Shown: positions 9,484 to 19,769, counted from the stretch's first letter. The stretch: DNA of 64,000 bases from Fluctibacter halophilus (GCF_020687825.1 NZ_JAJEWP010000001.1:1520998-1584997), one strand, 5' to 3'. Numbers and translations are program-made. Notes: generated from the letters alone by a model not told the origin.

Positions 9484-10680
9484 ATGGCGTTTGTAGTCCC
9501 ATCAGGTTCTCTGGCAGCATTGCTGACCAATTTACTGGTATGTCTGTTGTTTTTATCCCTGTACCGGCGTAGCGAAAATGCCACGGCCTTGCTGTATTGG
9601 GCAGCATCCTGTGGACTGTTCGTGGTCGGTGGCTTGTGCTATGCCGTACACGTTACGTTGCAGCCTGAATTCTCCGCCTTCAAACTGATCGGCATCGCCA
9701 GTCTGATCACGTCTTCGGCTTGTCTTTTCCTCGGTATCCGTTGTTTTGAAGCGGGTACATGCCCGGCTAACAATGTATTTTTCCTGTTACTGGTTGCGGG
9801 CGGCTCCCTATCCCTTTACCTGTTGCTAAAAGCGGTGCTGGGTTCGGCTGACGGAATGGCGTCGCTCATTATGGCACTGTTTTTTATCCTCAGTGCGCAG
9901 CGCCTTAAAACGGATGCGTGCCAGTTTACGTCCGGTCGATGGGTTTTGCGCGTCCTGCTGCAACTGCATGCTGCGGTGATGATCTGCCAGGGACTCACAT
10001 TGTTAAGATTACCGCAGGGAGCCTACTACACAACCGATCACCCTCTGATCCAGCCGGTATTACTGACCCACCTGATGCTGACCATTGCCACAGCATTGGT
10101 TTTGCCGCTGATCCATAGCATGCGCCAGAACGCAGTGTGGCAGAAGCTCGCCAGCATTGATGATTTAACCCAATGTCTCAATCGTCGCGCCTTCCTGTCG
10201 AAGGCTGCACAGCAGTCAGCAAGCCTCGCCACGCTGGAGAAACCGGTCACGGTGTTGATGCTGGATGTGGATCATTTCAAACGCATTAATGATTGCTACG
10301 GGCACCTGGTGGGTGACCGCGTGCTGCAACAGGTGGGCCGGGCGATCAGCAAAGCCTTACCTGACTCTGCGCTGTTTGGTCGCCTTGGCGGTGAGGAGTT
10401 TGCGGTATTCCTGCCTCTGACTCAACAAGCAGCTGAGCAGGTAGTGAATTGCTTGCACAACGCTGTACGACAGCACCCAATGCGGCATCAGGGCAGTACC
10501 ATTGCGGTGACCATCAGTGTTGGCGCCGCGTCAGCCAACCATGGTCAGGTACCGTTTGAGACTCTGTTAGCGATGGCAGATGATGCGTTGTATGGCGTAA
10601 AAGATGCTGGCAGAGACGGCTCACAGTTTGCCAATCCAGAGGATAATAAACCCAAGCCTCTGTGCATCATCAACGGCTGA
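9484..10680 (+). CDS. Membrane diguanylate cyclase (GGDEF)
   Basis: Makes the second messenger cyclic di-GMP from two GTP. About 398 aa with six or so hydrophobic segments in residues 10-220 and a C-terminal GGDEF domain: DDLTQCLNRRAF, LDVDHFKRINDCYGH, and the active-site loop RLGGEEF. The product-inhibition RxxD motif before the loop is missing (the residues read SALFG), so feedback control may be weak. I chose the ATG at 9484 because the first helix follows at once and AGAAGG lies 13 bases upstream; the ATG at 9445 is possible. The membrane part has no recognised sensory family. Confidence 0.85.
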   Translation: MAFVVPSGSLAALLTNLLVCLLFLSLYRRSENATALLYWAASCGLFVVGGLCYAVHVTLQPEFSAFKLIGIASLITSSACLFLGIRCFEAGTCPANNVFFLLLVAGGSLSLYLLLKAVLGSADGMASLIMALFFILSAQRLKTDACQFTSGRWVLRVLLQLHAAVMICQGLTLLRLPQGAYYTTDHPLIQPVLLTHLMLTIATALVLPLIHSMRQNAVWQKLASIDDLTQCLNRRAFLSKAAQQSASLATLEKPVTVLMLDVDHFKRINDCYGHLVGDRVLQQVGRAISKALPDSALFGRLGGEEFAVFLPLTQQAAEQVVNCLHNAVRQHPMRHQGSTIAVTISVGAASANHGQVPFETLLAMADDALYGVKDAGRDGSQFANPEDNKPKPLCIING

Positions 10681-10690
10681 CAGTCTTCGG

Positions 10691-11584
10691 TCAGGTTTGC
10701 TGATCCATCAACGCTTCGGCGAGAAAATCCATCACCAGCCGTAACCGGCGGCTGGTGTGAAGCTCCCGGTGAACCACCAGCCACAATTCAGTCTCAAAAG
10801 CCGGCATATCCTGTAGGACACGGACGACTGACGGCTCCCTGTCGCCGATAGCTTCGGTCATAAAGCCGATACCGACACCGTGCTTGACCATTTCCCATTG
10901 CACCAGATGGCTTTCAACCACCACCGGGAAATTGTCGCGCGTCACGGCACAACGACGTTCATTTAACGCATCAATCAACAAATCGCTGTGATCAAAAGCC
11001 AGAAAATCGCAATCGGTTAAATCATCGATACTGCGCACAGGATGCTGCTTCAGGTACTCTCGCCCGGCATACAGGTGGGCTCGAAAGTCGCCGATTTTAC
11101 GGGCAATCAGTTCAGGCTGGGTCGGACGATAGGCACGCAGTGCCAGATCCGCTTCCCGCGACAACAGATCACTGCTGGCGTTACTGGCGATAACCTCCAC
11201 CGTTATCCCCGGCGCATGTTGACGCAATGCGGCAATGATCGGTGGTAGCTCGAAAGCGGCAGCGACCTCGGTCGCGCTGATACTGACATGCCCTTCCAGT
11301 CGTTCACTGCGACCTCCGGCTGCCAATGCCAGCGCCCTGGCCGATTGCTGCATGCCATCCACATGGGCAAACAAGGCATTGCCGTCAGCCGTCAACCGTA
11401 GACCCCGTGAAGAGCGTTCAAACAGCGTCACGCCGAGCGCCTGCTCTAACTGGGTGATCTTGCGCCCCAGGGTTGGCTGGGTGAGGCTCAGTTGCCGTGC
11501 TGCGGCCGAAAAAGACCCCGCTTTCGCCGTGACCCAAAATGCCTGCGCATGGTTCCAGTCAAAGTCACCTTCCCGACTAGCCAT
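10691..11584 (-). CDS. LysR-family transcriptional regulator
   Basis: 297 aa regulator with an N-terminal winged helix-turn-helix (AFWVTAKAGSFSAAARQLSLT, then LGRKITQLEQALGVTLFERS) and a substrate-binding-like effector domain. The open frame extends 122 codons further upstream, but that extension is not LysR-like and would run into the divergent gene, so I start at the ATG at 11584. It is divergent from the methyltransferase gene 116 bases away, the usual arrangement for a LysR regulator and its target. It resembles the group that controls a single adjacent enzyme gene; the inducer is unknown. Confidence 0.9.
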   Translation of the reverse strand: MASREGDFDWNHAQAFWVTAKAGSFSAAARQLSLTQPTLGRKITQLEQALGVTLFERSSRGLRLTADGNALFAHVDGMQQSARALALAAGGRSERLEGHVSISATEVAAAFELPPIIAALRQHAPGITVEVIASNASSDLLSREADLALRAYRPTQPELIARKIGDFRAHLYAGREYLKQHPVRSIDDLTDCDFLAFDHSDLLIDALNERRCAVTRDNFPVVVESHLVQWEMVKHGVGIGFMTEAIGDREPSVVRVLQDMPAFETELWLVVHRELHTSRRLRLVMDFLAEALMDQQT

Positions 11585-11623
11585 ACAAAAATTAACACCT
11601 GCTAACAAATTACCGCTGTTCAA

Positions 11624-11639
11624 TATACATATTTGTATA
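11624..11639. promoter_or_regulatory. Inverted repeat, possible LysR operator
   Basis: TATACA-TATT-TGTATA is a perfect 6-base inverted repeat in the divergent gap between the LysR and methyltransferase genes. Size, spacing and position fit a LysR-type binding site, which is inference. Confidence 0.5.
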
Positions 11640-11700
11640 GTTAAAATCGACCCTATCAACCTTAAAGGTGCCCGGCACCTATCATGGAGAGGGACAACAC

Positions 11701-12330
11701 ATGCTGAGCAAAACCGCGCGCTTCTGGGATAAAATAGCGCCGCGATATGCGGCCAGACCGGTGGATGATTTAGCCGGCTACCAAGCCAAACTGGCAATAT
11801 CCGAGGGTTATCTGAGCCCGGAAACGTCGTTGCTGGAGCTTGGTTGTGGCACAGGGTCAACCGCCCTGCACCATGCCCCGAAGGTAAAACACCTGGTCGC
11901 GACTGATTTTTCTCCCAGCATGCTGGCGATTGCCAAACAGAAGGCAGCACAGCAGAACTGTTCCAATATTACCTTTGAATGTGCAGATGCCAGCACCTTT
12001 CAACCCGATTGCCGGTTTGATGTGATCATGGCACACAGTCTGTTGCATCTGGTGGAGGGCAAGGAAACCCTCATTGCTCGCATCTACGACTGGCTGCCGC
12101 CTGGCGGGGTGTTTATTTCCAACACCCCCTGCATTGCTGACATCATGCCGATTTTTCGCTGGATTGGGCCACTGGGAGAATGGCTCGGATTACTGCCGAA
12201 ACTCCGCGTGTTCAGTGCATCTGAATTGAAAAGCGCCCTGCAAGCCGCAGGTTTTGTCATCGAGTCCGAGTTTCAACCTACCTCGCGCAAAGCGCTTTAT
12301 CTGGTGTGCCGAAAACCCTACGCTGTCTAG
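11701..12330 (+). CDS. Class I SAM-dependent methyltransferase
   Basis: 209 aa. SAM-binding motif I is clear (LLELGCGTGSTALHHA), followed by an acidic residue in VATDFSPSM and the motif ECADASTF; a post-core segment (WLPPGGVFISNTPC) completes the fold. The start at 11701 is preceded by GGAGAGGGA at good spacing. The substrate cannot be told; similar proteins are often annotated only as class I methyltransferases. It is divergent from the LysR gene, which probably controls it. Its stop overlaps the stop of the convergent acylase gene by four bases. Confidence 0.85.
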   Translation: MLSKTARFWDKIAPRYAARPVDDLAGYQAKLAISEGYLSPETSLLELGCGTGSTALHHAPKVKHLVATDFSPSMLAIAKQKAAQQNCSNITFECADASTFQPDCRFDVIMAHSLLHLVEGKETLIARIYDWLPPGGVFISNTPCIADIMPIFRWIGPLGEWLGLLPKLRVFSASELKSALQAAGFVIESEFQPTSRKALYLVCRKPYAV

Positions 12331-14615
12331 TTAGCAGGCTGCGGTATCAACCGCAGCGTATGCTGGATATCCTGAGGCAACAGCGGCGTTGATTGATGTC
12401 GGGCAAAATCATCAAACCCGGCGCGATAAAAGTCAGACAGCGGATGCCCGGACTGCCCGCCAGGTAGCACCAGTATCGCCTTATCGAGATCACCGGGACG
12501 CACAAATAACCGTTGCGAGGCACCGAATGTCGGCGCCTGCACCGCCGGCACAAAGCTATCCCCAAAACTGTCCACCACGGGCATGTTCAGATGTTCACCC
12601 AACCACGGGATCTGGGCCGCAAAGGGATGGGTGATCGCAAGGGCATTTACCGTTCCCCAGCGTAGGTTGTTCAGGGTCGGGTCGTTACCGTGCTGGGCCT
12701 GCAGCTCATTCATGGCCTGCTCAAACTTAGCCAGCAAGAAACCTTGCCAGTCGGTTTGTGGCAATCGTAACCAGTCCTCAGGCCGTTGTTGCAACAATTG
12801 TCGCACGGCAGGTTCGACATGACGCATCAGTGGCCGAAACGATACTCCCTCGGCATTCACTGTCGACGCCAATGGCGACATCAGCGCCGCAATCACATTA
12901 GCACGGAAACGCCGCACCAGCGTGTACCCAACGGAGTCGGCACAGGCACAGCCCTGCCAGTCCATGACCTGTTGTCGGGCGACGTCATGTTTATCTGGCG
13001 ACTGTTCCAGTACATCGAGCAATACACTGTGCCAGTAGCGCATGAACCGCGCTTCGTTATCAAGCTGAATGGCATAGAAGCGTTGTTCATCAAATTGCTC
13101 GGCTTCAAACAAGCGGTCTCTGATCTGCGAAGCCCGGGCACCGACGGCATAGCCGCCGTCACCGAAACGGGCTAGATCGGCAGTGGAAATTACCCGCGCG
13201 TTGGCAGTCCATAAACGGCCATGCTCAGGGTTCAGCACCACCGGAAGATCGGTTTCCTGATGTACCCACAGCGGACTGAGTTGGTCTGAATCAATGGCCT
13301 GATCACTGGGCAATGGCCGCGCGGTTACCGCACCGCCGGGGGTCCAGGCAGCGTTGCCGCTGGCATCCACCAGCAACGCATTTTGTACCGGGATCCCCAT
13401 CTGCTGAACTACCGGTATTGCATCTTCTACCCGCTGTAGCGTATCGAGTTGAACAATGTCCAAATCCACCGCATAAGGCATGTGTGCGGTCCAACGTAAC
13501 GCGTAGCGACTTCCCTGCACTGACTTGACCGGTCCGGCATCACTTAATTCAATGGCGAAACGGTGTGAGCCTTCGGTGCTGATAATCTCCTCTTCCACCA
13601 CCGTGGTCTGGGTGTCTTCATCGAGCAGTACCCAGTCAGTGTTGTCCAGGTTGGAATTGGTAAAACCCCAGGCAATGTATCCATTCGTCCCGACCACAAT
13701 ACCGGGCATACCGGGCAAGGACACACCTGTCAGGCTGACCGGTTGCTCCTGTTGACGATAATTCAGTTGTGTCCGGTACCAGATAAGCGGTACCCGCAGT
13801 CCCAGATGCATGTCATTGGCCAGCATTGCGCTGTCACTGTTGGTACGCGCACCGGTCACCGCCCAATTGTTGCTGCCGATATCGGGCGGCTCAGATAATA
13901 CCATCGCCGTCATCTGCGCGCCGGGTGGCAAAGAAGGAATATCAACAGACTGTGCCTGCTCACTGCCATCCAGAGCAGCCTGGTACGGACTGGGCTGCAA
14001 CAGAAAATCAACCATCTGTGGGCCAAAATGGCGGGCAACCCGTGTCAACGCGAGATCCCGCAGCACCTGATTGTGTTGCAAGTCCATGTACATACTGTAG
14101 GCAACCAACACGCTATCCAGGGGTTGCCAGTGGGGTACCTGAGCGCCGAGCAGCCAGTATTCAAATGGCTTTGTGGTCATGGCCGCGATGGCATCATTCA
14201 CCCCTTGTGCATATTGCACCAGAAGTTGCTGCTGCCAGTCGGGCAAGCCTTTAACCGTTGCCATTGCCCGCTGCTCAAATTGATGAAAACGGGCGCGCTT
14301 ATCCATCGCCAGAGCTGCATCCCCGACCCACTCGGACAAACGCCCCGCCGCCGAGCGGCGTTGCAAATCCATCTGAAATAAGCGGTCCTGCGCATGGGCA
14401 AAACCTAGGGCATAGGCTGCATCGGTGCGACTCTCAGCCTTGATGACTGCCTGACCAAGCACATCCCGTGACAGGCTGACCGGCGCCTGAATAGCACCGC
14501 TATGCACCTGACCATCCAATTGGGGCAAGCTGCCATAGAGGGTCAGCCAGGCCGCCCCTGACAGAACCACCGACAACAGTAAAACGGTGAGTATGATGCG
14601 TAACGGCCATTTCAT
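12327..14615 (-). CDS. Penicillin acylase family protein (Ntn hydrolase)
   Basis: 762 aa member of the penicillin amidase family, which includes acyl-homoserine lactone acylases. An N-terminal hydrophobic segment (residues 5-27) would lead it to the periplasm. The alpha-subunit part (GFAHAQDRLFQMDLQRR, GRLSEWVGD) is followed by the processing site and nucleophile in GSNNWAV (Ser about 248), where self-cleavage gives the beta subunit, and then NDMHLGLRVP and GIVVGTNGYIAWGFTNS. The substrate could be an acyl-homoserine lactone, a lactam or an N-acyl amino acid; sequence alone does not decide. Convergent with the methyltransferase gene. Confidence 0.92.
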   Translation of the reverse strand: MKWPLRIILTVLLLSVVLSGAAWLTLYGSLPQLDGQVHSGAIQAPVSLSRDVLGQAVIKAESRTDAAYALGFAHAQDRLFQMDLQRRSAAGRLSEWVGDAALAMDKRARFHQFEQRAMATVKGLPDWQQQLLVQYAQGVNDAIAAMTTKPFEYWLLGAQVPHWQPLDSVLVAYSMYMDLQHNQVLRDLALTRVARHFGPQMVDFLLQPSPYQAALDGSEQAQSVDIPSLPPGAQMTAMVLSEPPDIGSNNWAVTGARTNSDSAMLANDMHLGLRVPLIWYRTQLNYRQQEQPVSLTGVSLPGMPGIVVGTNGYIAWGFTNSNLDNTDWVLLDEDTQTTVVEEEIISTEGSHRFAIELSDAGPVKSVQGSRYALRWTAHMPYAVDLDIVQLDTLQRVEDAIPVVQQMGIPVQNALLVDASGNAAWTPGGAVTARPLPSDQAIDSDQLSPLWVHQETDLPVVLNPEHGRLWTANARVISTADLARFGDGGYAVGARASQIRDRLFEAEQFDEQRFYAIQLDNEARFMRYWHSVLLDVLEQSPDKHDVARQQVMDWQGCACADSVGYTLVRRFRANVIAALMSPLASTVNAEGVSFRPLMRHVEPAVRQLLQQRPEDWLRLPQTDWQGFLLAKFEQAMNELQAQHGNDPTLNNLRWGTVNALAITHPFAAQIPWLGEHLNMPVVDSFGDSFVPAVQAPTFGASQRLFVRPGDLDKAILVLPGGQSGHPLSDFYRAGFDDFARHQSTPLLPQDIQHTLRLIPQPAN

Positions 14616-14694
14616 GCGGCAGCCCCTTTTTTTACTGATATGACAAACACTTGTAATAAACTCAGTAAACCGAGGAAACGCTTAGCTGTCAATG

Positions 14695-15141
14695 TTACAA
14701 GGCGTGCTGCTGATAAATGTCAGGAACATAACGTTCCATGAATGTGTCAGGCTTTGATAGTGGGGTAAAACCGTGTTTGGCATACAAACCATGGGCGTCA
14801 CTGGTGGCCAGGGTGATACGCCGTAATCCTTGCAGATCAGGGTGACAAGCCACCGCATCCATGAGCTGTGAGGCGATCCCCTGCCCGCGAAATTGTGGCC
14901 ATACGATCACGTCCACCAGATTGGCAAAGGTCGCATAATCGGTGATCAAGCGACAAAAGCCAGTCTGTACGTGAGTAGAGGAACAGAACGCGCCGAAACA
15001 CAACGAATGTTGTAACGCGCGCTCTACTGTCTGAAACGGTATGCCCTTCGCCCAGGTGCTATGGTGATGCAGAAAAGCATGGATTTTGTCGACATCCATC
15101 AGCTCATAACCGGTTTGAATGATGATCTCTGACGGTTGCAC
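14695..15141 (-). CDS. GNAT family N-acetyltransferase
   Basis: 148 aa single-domain acetyltransferase. The acetyl-CoA loop reads WPQFRGQGIASQLMDAV, the usual Q/RxxGxG/A motif, and the C-terminal strand LYAKHGFTPL is typical. It starts at a GTG (15141) whose first base is the last base of the upstream gene's stop (TAGTG), so the two acetyltransferase genes are coupled. Arylamine- or amino-acid-type substrates are possible; none is shown. Confidence 0.85.
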   Translation of the reverse strand: MQPSEIIIQTGYELMDVDKIHAFLHHHSTWAKGIPFQTVERALQHSLCFGAFCSSTHVQTGFCRLITDYATFANLVDVIVWPQFRGQGIASQLMDAVACHPDLQGLRRITLATSDAHGLYAKHGFTPLSKPDTFMERYVPDIYQQHAL

Positions 15142-15614
15142 TATTCGCCATCCTTGCCGGTCAACACACGGGTCATAAACACACTGTTAGGATCCAGTTT
15201 GTAGTGACTGAACGGACCACAGGGGCTAAATCCATATTTGGCATACATCGCCCTTGCTGGGGCGAAAAACGCCATCGAGCCCGTTTCCAGACTTAACCGT
15301 TTTATCCCCCGTTTACTGGCGTGGTCAATCAGGTTTTCCAGTAGCGCGCTCGCCACGCCCTGCCCTCTGGCATGTTCAGCGGTACGCATCGATTTGATTT
15401 CGGCGTGTTCACCAGACAGGGATTTGAGTGCAGCGCACCCCAACAGCGTGCCATGGCGACGGGCGACCCAGAAGGTAATATCCGGTTGCTGCAAACCTGA
15501 AATATCCAGCGCATGGACACTTTCGGGTGGTGACGTTTCCCGCATGTCGGCCAAGTGGCCTTCTAACAAAGCCCGTACATCGGGCTGATCCACCGGTTCA
15601 ATATGTATATCCAT
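15141..15614 (-). CDS. GNAT family N-acetyltransferase, upstream of a pair
   Basis: 157 aa acetyltransferase of the WecD-like group. Motif A is EHARGQGVASALLENLI, preceded by the strand IKSMRTA and followed by LSLETGSMAFFAPARAMY and KYGFSPCGPF. This ETG...A.A.Y.K.GF pattern is typical of the short PaiA/YsnE-like group. It is the first gene of a two-gene unit with another GNAT. The two are related in fold but clearly different in sequence, so this is not a recent duplication. Substrate unknown. Confidence 0.87.
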   Translation of the reverse strand: MDIHIEPVDQPDVRALLEGHLADMRETSPPESVHALDISGLQQPDITFWVARRHGTLLGCAALKSLSGEHAEIKSMRTAEHARGQGVASALLENLIDHASKRGIKRLSLETGSMAFFAPARAMYAKYGFSPCGPFSHYKLDPNSVFMTRVLTGKDGE

Positions 15615-15710
15615 TACATCACTCCTGCGCCGTATTATTGGAGCAGTTTACTCCCTGTTCAGGGTTCTGCAAAGGCCTTGCCGCGGGTGTTGAGTGCTGT
15701 GGCAGTGCAC

Positions 15711-15740
15711 AAAAAAACCGGGCTTGTGCCCGGTTTTTTT
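15711..15740 (-). terminator. Intrinsic terminator after dnaJ
   Basis: A run of A (15711-15717), the hairpin CCGGGC-TTGT-GCCCGG (15718-15733) and a run of T (15734-15740) make a symmetrical terminator. On the minus strand it lies just past the dnaJ stop. Confidence 0.9.
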
Positions 15741-15755
15741 GTCAATACGAGGTGA

Positions 15756-16889
15756 TTAACCTGTAAGGTCGTCAAAAAACTTCTTCACACCATCGAAAAA
15801 GCCTTTTTCCTTGGGACGGTACTTGGCTGCTTCGTCACCTTTTCCCATGGAGGTCTCCAGCTCTTCGAGCAACTCTTTCTGACGGGCATTGAGGTTTACC
15901 GGCGTTTCCACCACTACCTTGCACATCAAGTCACCGACGCTGCCACTGCGCACCGATTTTACCCCTTTCCCACGCAGTCGGAACATTCGCCCGGTCTGTG
16001 TTTCCGGGGTAATCTTCAGTTTTACTTTTCCATCCAGGGTCGGCACTTCAATTTCACCACCGAGGGCTGCACGGGTAAAGCTCAGCGGCACCTCACAGTA
16101 GAGGTTATTGGCATCGCGCACGAAGATCGGGTGCTCTTTAACGTGTACCTGCACATACAGATCCCCTGCCGGTGCACCGTTTTCGCCGGCTTCACCTTCG
16201 CCGGACAAACGAATACGGTCGCCGGTGTCGACACCTGCGGGTACTTTGACAGACAGGGTTTTGGTTTTTTCTTTGCGTCCCTGACCATGACAACTGTTAC
16301 ACGGATCGGAGATGATTTTGCCCCGTCCGGAACAGGTAGGACAGGTTTGCTGAACCGCAAAGAAGCCCTGACGCATTTGCACCTGGCCATTGCCGTGACA
16401 GGTTGGACAGGTCGTTGGTGAAGAGCCTTTTTTCGCGCCTGAACCGTCGCACACGTCACATTCGACCAGCGTCGGTACACGAATTTCGACGTTTTTGCCC
16501 CGTACCGCCTCTTCCAGGCTTAGCTCCAGGTTGTAGCGCAGGTCCGCACCCTGACGGGCCCGCGATTGACGTCCCCGTCCGCCGCCAAAAATATCGCCGA
16601 ACACATCGCCAAAGATGTCGCCAAAGTCTGCACCAGCACCGCCGTAGCCACCGCCACGGTTAGGATCAACACCGGCATGACCGTATTGATCATAAGCAGC
16701 ACGTTTTTGCGAGTCGGTGAGGATTTCGTAGGCTTCCTGAACCTCTTTGAACTTTTCTTCCATGGCCTTATCGCCCTGAGTACGATCAGGGTGATATTTC
16801 ATGGCGAGGCGTTTGTAGGCCTTTTTGATATCGCGCTCGCTGGCGCTTTTATCCACGCCCAGCACTTCATAATAGTCTCGCTTCGACAT
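15756..16889 (-). CDS. dnaJ: Molecular chaperone DnaJ
   Basis: Hsp40 co-chaperone, 377 aa, which delivers substrates to DnaK and stimulates its ATPase. J domain at residues 1-70 with the HPD motif in [11 protein letters not shown], a Gly/Phe-rich linker (residues 75-108), four zinc-binding CxxCxGxG repeats (residues 138-210: [32 protein letters not shown]) and the C-terminal substrate domain. Length matches class I DnaJ. It lies 161 bases downstream of dnaK on the same strand and ends at a strong terminator, so it is read as the last gene of a grpE-dnaK-dnaJ group. Confidence 0.98.
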   Translation of the reverse strand: MSKRDYYEVLGVDKSASERDIKKAYKRLAMKYHPDRTQGDKAMEEKFKEVQEAYEILTDSQKRAAYDQYGHAGVDPNRGGGYGGAGADFGDIFGDVFGDIFGGGRGRQSRARQGADLRYNLELSLEEAVRGKNVEIRVPTLVECDVCDGSGAKKGSSPTTCPTCHGNGQVQMRQGFFAVQQTCPTCSGRGKIISDPCNSCHGQGRKEKTKTLSVKVPAGVDTGDRIRLSGEGEAGENGAPAGDLYVQVHVKEHPIFVRDANNLYCEVPLSFTRAALGGEIEVPTLDGKVKLKITPETQTGRMFRLRGKGVKSVRSGSVGDLMCKVVVETPVNLNARQKELLEELETSMGKGDEAAKYRPKEKGFFDGVKKFFDDLTG

Positions 16890-16967
16890 ATCGCTCGCTT
16901 ACCTTGCAGTCTGTGGCTGCCCCAAGGGCAGTCTGGTACATCTCATTCATTTAACCCGTAACAACAA

Positions 16968-17026
16968 GGGCGCAAACAGGAAAATCCGGCTGCGCCCAAG
17001 TTCGCGCCTGCGGGTTAGACAGGCGC
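16968..17026 (-). promoter_or_regulatory. Two hairpins in the dnaK-dnaJ gap
   Basis: Inverted repeats GGGCGCA (16968-16974)/TGCGCCC (16991-16997) and GCGCCTG (17004-17010)/CAGGCGC (17020-17026) lie in the dnaK-dnaJ spacer. Neither is followed by a T run on the minus strand, so they look like mRNA stability or processing structures rather than a full terminator. Confidence 0.5.
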
Positions 17027-17050
17027 CATGGTAGAGAAAAAGGCCGGGCC

Positions 17051-18979
17051 TTATTTCTTGTCGTCTTTCACTTCCTCGAACTCGGCATCAACAACGTCGT
17101 CGTCTTTGCCAGCGCTGTCGCCAGATTCAGCACCGGAAGCTTGCTCAGCGCCGCCTTGGGCAGCTTTCGCCTGGGCAATTTCCATCAATTTGGCAGACGC
17201 TTCCATCAATGCCTGAGTCTTGGCTTCGATGGCTTCTTTGTCTTCACCTTTGATGGCGCTTTCCAGTTCTTCAATGGCCGCATCGATCTTGGCTTTTTCG
17301 TCCGCAGGCAATTCATCACCGGCTTCCTCAACCTGCTTACGAGTCGCATGGATCATGCCGTCAGCCTGGTTGCGCGCCTGGATCATTTGCTCGAACTTGG
17401 CGTCAGCGTCTTTGTTCGCTTCGGCGTCCTGGACCATCTTCTCGATTTCGTCCTCGCTCAGACCAGAAGACGCCTGAATAGTGATCTTCTGCTCTTTGCC
17501 AGTATCCTTATCTTTCGCAGATACGTGCAGGATACCGTCAGCATCGATGTCAAAGGTAACTTCAATCTGTGGTACACCGCGCTGTGCAGGGCGAATACCT
17601 TCCAGGTTGAACTGACCCAGAGACTTGTTGCCGGTGGCTTGCTTACGCTCACCCTGCAACACGTGTACGGTTACTGCCGACTGATTGTCTTCAGCCGTTG
17701 AGAAGGTCTGAGACTTCTTGGTCGGAATCGTGGTGTTCTTCTCGATCAGCGCCGTCATTACACCGCCCATGGTTTCAATACCCAGAGACAGTGGTGTTAC
17801 GTCCAGTAGCAGTACGTCTTTTACATCACCGGCCAATACACCGCCCTGGATAGCTGCACCAACAGCAACTGCTTCATCAGGGTTAACGTCTTTACGCGGC
17901 TCTTTACCGAAGAACTCCGTCACATACTTCTGTACCAGCGGCATACGCGTCTGGCCACCGACCAGAATAATGTCGTGCACATCACCGACCGACAGATCAG
18001 CATCGGCCAACGCCTGCTTCACTGGCTCCAGAGATTGCTTGACCATGTCTTCCACCAGTGACTCCAACTTGGCGCGGGTCAGCTTGATGGTCAAGTGTTT
18101 AGGGCCTGACGCATCAGCAGTGATGTAAGGCAAGTTCACTTCCGTCTGCTGTGCAGACGACAGCTCGATCTTGGCTTTCTCACCGGCTTCTTTCAGTCGC
18201 TGCATCGCCAGCGGATCTTTGCGCAGATCGACACCCTGGTCCTTCTTGAATTCATCAACCAGGTAAGTGATTACACGGTTATCGAAGTCTTCACCACCCA
18301 AGTGGGTATCACCGTTGGTGGCCAGAACTTCAAAGGTGTGCTCGCCTTCCACTTCATCGATTTCAATGATGGAAATATCGAAGGTACCGCCACCGAGGTC
18401 ATAAACCGCCACGATGTTGTCACCTTTTTTCTTGTCCATGCCGTAGGCCAACGCCGCCGCAGTGGGCTCGTTGATGATACGTTTCACTTCCAGACCGGCA
18501 ATACGACCAGCATCTTTGGTTGCCTGACGCTGAGAGTCGTTGAAGTAAGCAGGAACAGTGATTACTGCACCGGTCACTGGCTCACCAAGGAAATCCTCAG
18601 CGGTCTTCTTCATCTTTTTCAACACTTCAGCGGAAACCTGTGGTGGTGCCATTTTTTCGCCTTTGGCGCCCACCCATGCATCACCGTTGTCAGCCTTGAC
18701 GATTTCGTAAGGCATGATGTCGATGTCGCGCTGTACTTCTTTGTCTTCAAAACGACGGCCAATCAAACGCTTGATGGCAAACAGTGTGTTTTGCGGGTTC
18801 GTTACCGCCTGACGTTTCGCAGGTGCACCGACCAACGTCTCGCCGTCGTTCGTGTATGCGATGATTGAGGGAGTGGTACGATCGCCTTCTGCGTTTTCGA
18901 TCACTCGCGCCTTGTCGCCTTCCAATACTGCGACACATGAATTCGTTGTACCTAAATCGATACCAATGATTTTACCCAT
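17051..18979 (-). CDS. dnaK: Molecular chaperone DnaK (Hsp70)
   Basis: 642 aa ATP-driven chaperone. The N-terminal ATPase domain begins [17 protein letters not shown] and contains [13 protein letters not shown] and [12 protein letters not shown]; the substrate domain contains [17 protein letters not shown], and the C-terminal lid ends in the EEV-type motif ([16 protein letters not shown]). Length and motifs are those of the gammaproteobacterial protein. A second heat-shock promoter lies in the gap between grpE and dnaK, so dnaK can be transcribed independently of grpE. Confidence 0.99.
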   Translation of the reverse strand: MGKIIGIDLGTTNSCVAVLEGDKARVIENAEGDRTTPSIIAYTNDGETLVGAPAKRQAVTNPQNTLFAIKRLIGRRFEDKEVQRDIDIMPYEIVKADNGDAWVGAKGEKMAPPQVSAEVLKKMKKTAEDFLGEPVTGAVITVPAYFNDSQRQATKDAGRIAGLEVKRIINEPTAAALAYGMDKKKGDNIVAVYDLGGGTFDISIIEIDEVEGEHTFEVLATNGDTHLGGEDFDNRVITYLVDEFKKDQGVDLRKDPLAMQRLKEAGEKAKIELSSAQQTEVNLPYITADASGPKHLTIKLTRAKLESLVEDMVKQSLEPVKQALADADLSVGDVHDIILVGGQTRMPLVQKYVTEFFGKEPRKDVNPDEAVAVGAAIQGGVLAGDVKDVLLLDVTPLSLGIETMGGVMTALIEKNTTIPTKKSQTFSTAEDNQSAVTVHVLQGERKQATGNKSLGQFNLEGIRPAQRGVPQIEVTFDIDADGILHVSAKDKDTGKEQKITIQASSGLSEDEIEKMVQDAEANKDADAKFEQMIQARNQADGMIHATRKQVEEAGDELPADEKAKIDAAIEELESAIKGEDKEAIEAKTQALMEASAKLMEIAQAKAAQGGAEQASGAESGDSAGKDDDVVDAEFEEVKDDKK

Positions 18980-19026
18980 TTGCGTGTCTCCAAAAAATTC
19001 GGTTCAAAATAATGTCTGTACTCTTT

Positions 19027-19052
19027 GTGGGGTTTTTTACGGGGTTTTCAAC
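19027..19052 (-). promoter_or_regulatory. Sigma-32 type heat-shock promoter before dnaK
   Basis: On the minus strand GTTGAA (19052-19047), a 14-base spacer and CCCCAC (19032-19027) resemble the heat-shock consensus CTTGAA-N13-17-CCCCAT. It lies about 50 bases before the dnaK start. Confidence 0.65.
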
Positions 19053-19089
19053 CATCTCGTGAAAAAAATTCCCGTCCCCACCGGTGTTT

Positions 19090-19689
19090 TTACGCTTCGG
19101 TGTCGACGCCGCCTTCCGGTGCCCGAGACACCATCACCATGGCCGGGCGCAGCAAACGTCCGTTAATCTCATAGCCTTTTTGCATCACTGCCATCACCGT
19201 ATTGGGCGCGCAGTCTGCGCTCTCCTGAAGAGACATCGCCTGATGCAATTCCGGATTGAACATTTCACCCTGAGGATCGATGGCTTTCAGACCAAACTTG
19301 TCGATGGTGCTGATAAACGATTTAAGGGTAATGTCGACACCTTCAACCAACGGCTTGATCGCTTCATTGTCCTGGTCAGCCATTTGCACAGCACGCTCCA
19401 GGTTATCAATCACGGTGAGCAATTCGCCGGCGAAACGCTCCAATGCGAACTTACGTGCCTTCTCCACTTCAGTGTCTGCGCGGCGACGGGCATTTTCCAT
19501 CTCCGCACGGGCACGTAATACGCTGTCTTTCTGCTCTTCTACAGTGGCTTCAGCTTTGGCCAGCGCCGCTTCCAATTCTGCAATACGCAGTTGTTCGGCA
19601 CTTTGCTCTGTCTCAACCTGTTCCTGCACGTCAGCCCCTTGGGCCTCAACGTTCGCATCCGGTGATTGCGGCTGCTGATCGTTACTCAT
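19090..19689 (-). CDS. grpE: Nucleotide exchange factor GrpE
   Basis: 199 aa co-chaperone that releases ADP from DnaK. An acidic, disordered N-terminus (residues 1-30) is followed by a long coiled coil ([39 protein letters not shown]) and the C-terminal beta domain with the signature [10 protein letters not shown] and [21 protein letters not shown]. It lies upstream of dnaK, separated by 110 bases, and carries its own heat-shock promoter. In enteric bacteria grpE is instead next to nadK, which lies 12 kb away here. Confidence 0.98.
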   Translation of the reverse strand: MSNDQQPQSPDANVEAQGADVQEQVETEQSAEQLRIAELEAALAKAEATVEEQKDSVLRARAEMENARRRADTEVEKARKFALERFAGELLTVIDNLERAVQMADQDNEAIKPLVEGVDITLKSFISTIDKFGLKAIDPQGEMFNPELHQAMSLQESADCAPNTVMAVMQKGYEINGRLLRPAMVMVSRAPEGGVDTEA

Positions 19690-19743
19690 GCGCTACTCCA
19701 TCTCGTTTTGATTCATGGGGGGTATGTGTTGTTGAGCCTAGTT

Positions 19744-19769
19744 ATGGGGTTGGATTTTTCAGCTTCAAG
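19744..19769 (-). promoter_or_regulatory. Sigma-32 heat-shock promoter before grpE
   Basis: On the minus strand CTTGAA (19769-19764), a 14-base spacer and CCCCAT (19749-19744) match the sigma-32 consensus exactly in both hexamers. It lies about 55 bases before the grpE start. Confidence 0.85.

Noticed and set aside
11585-11950. 122-residue N-terminal extension of the LysR protein
   Set aside because: LysR proteins start with their helix-turn-helix; the extension overlaps the divergent methyltransferase gene and operator region.
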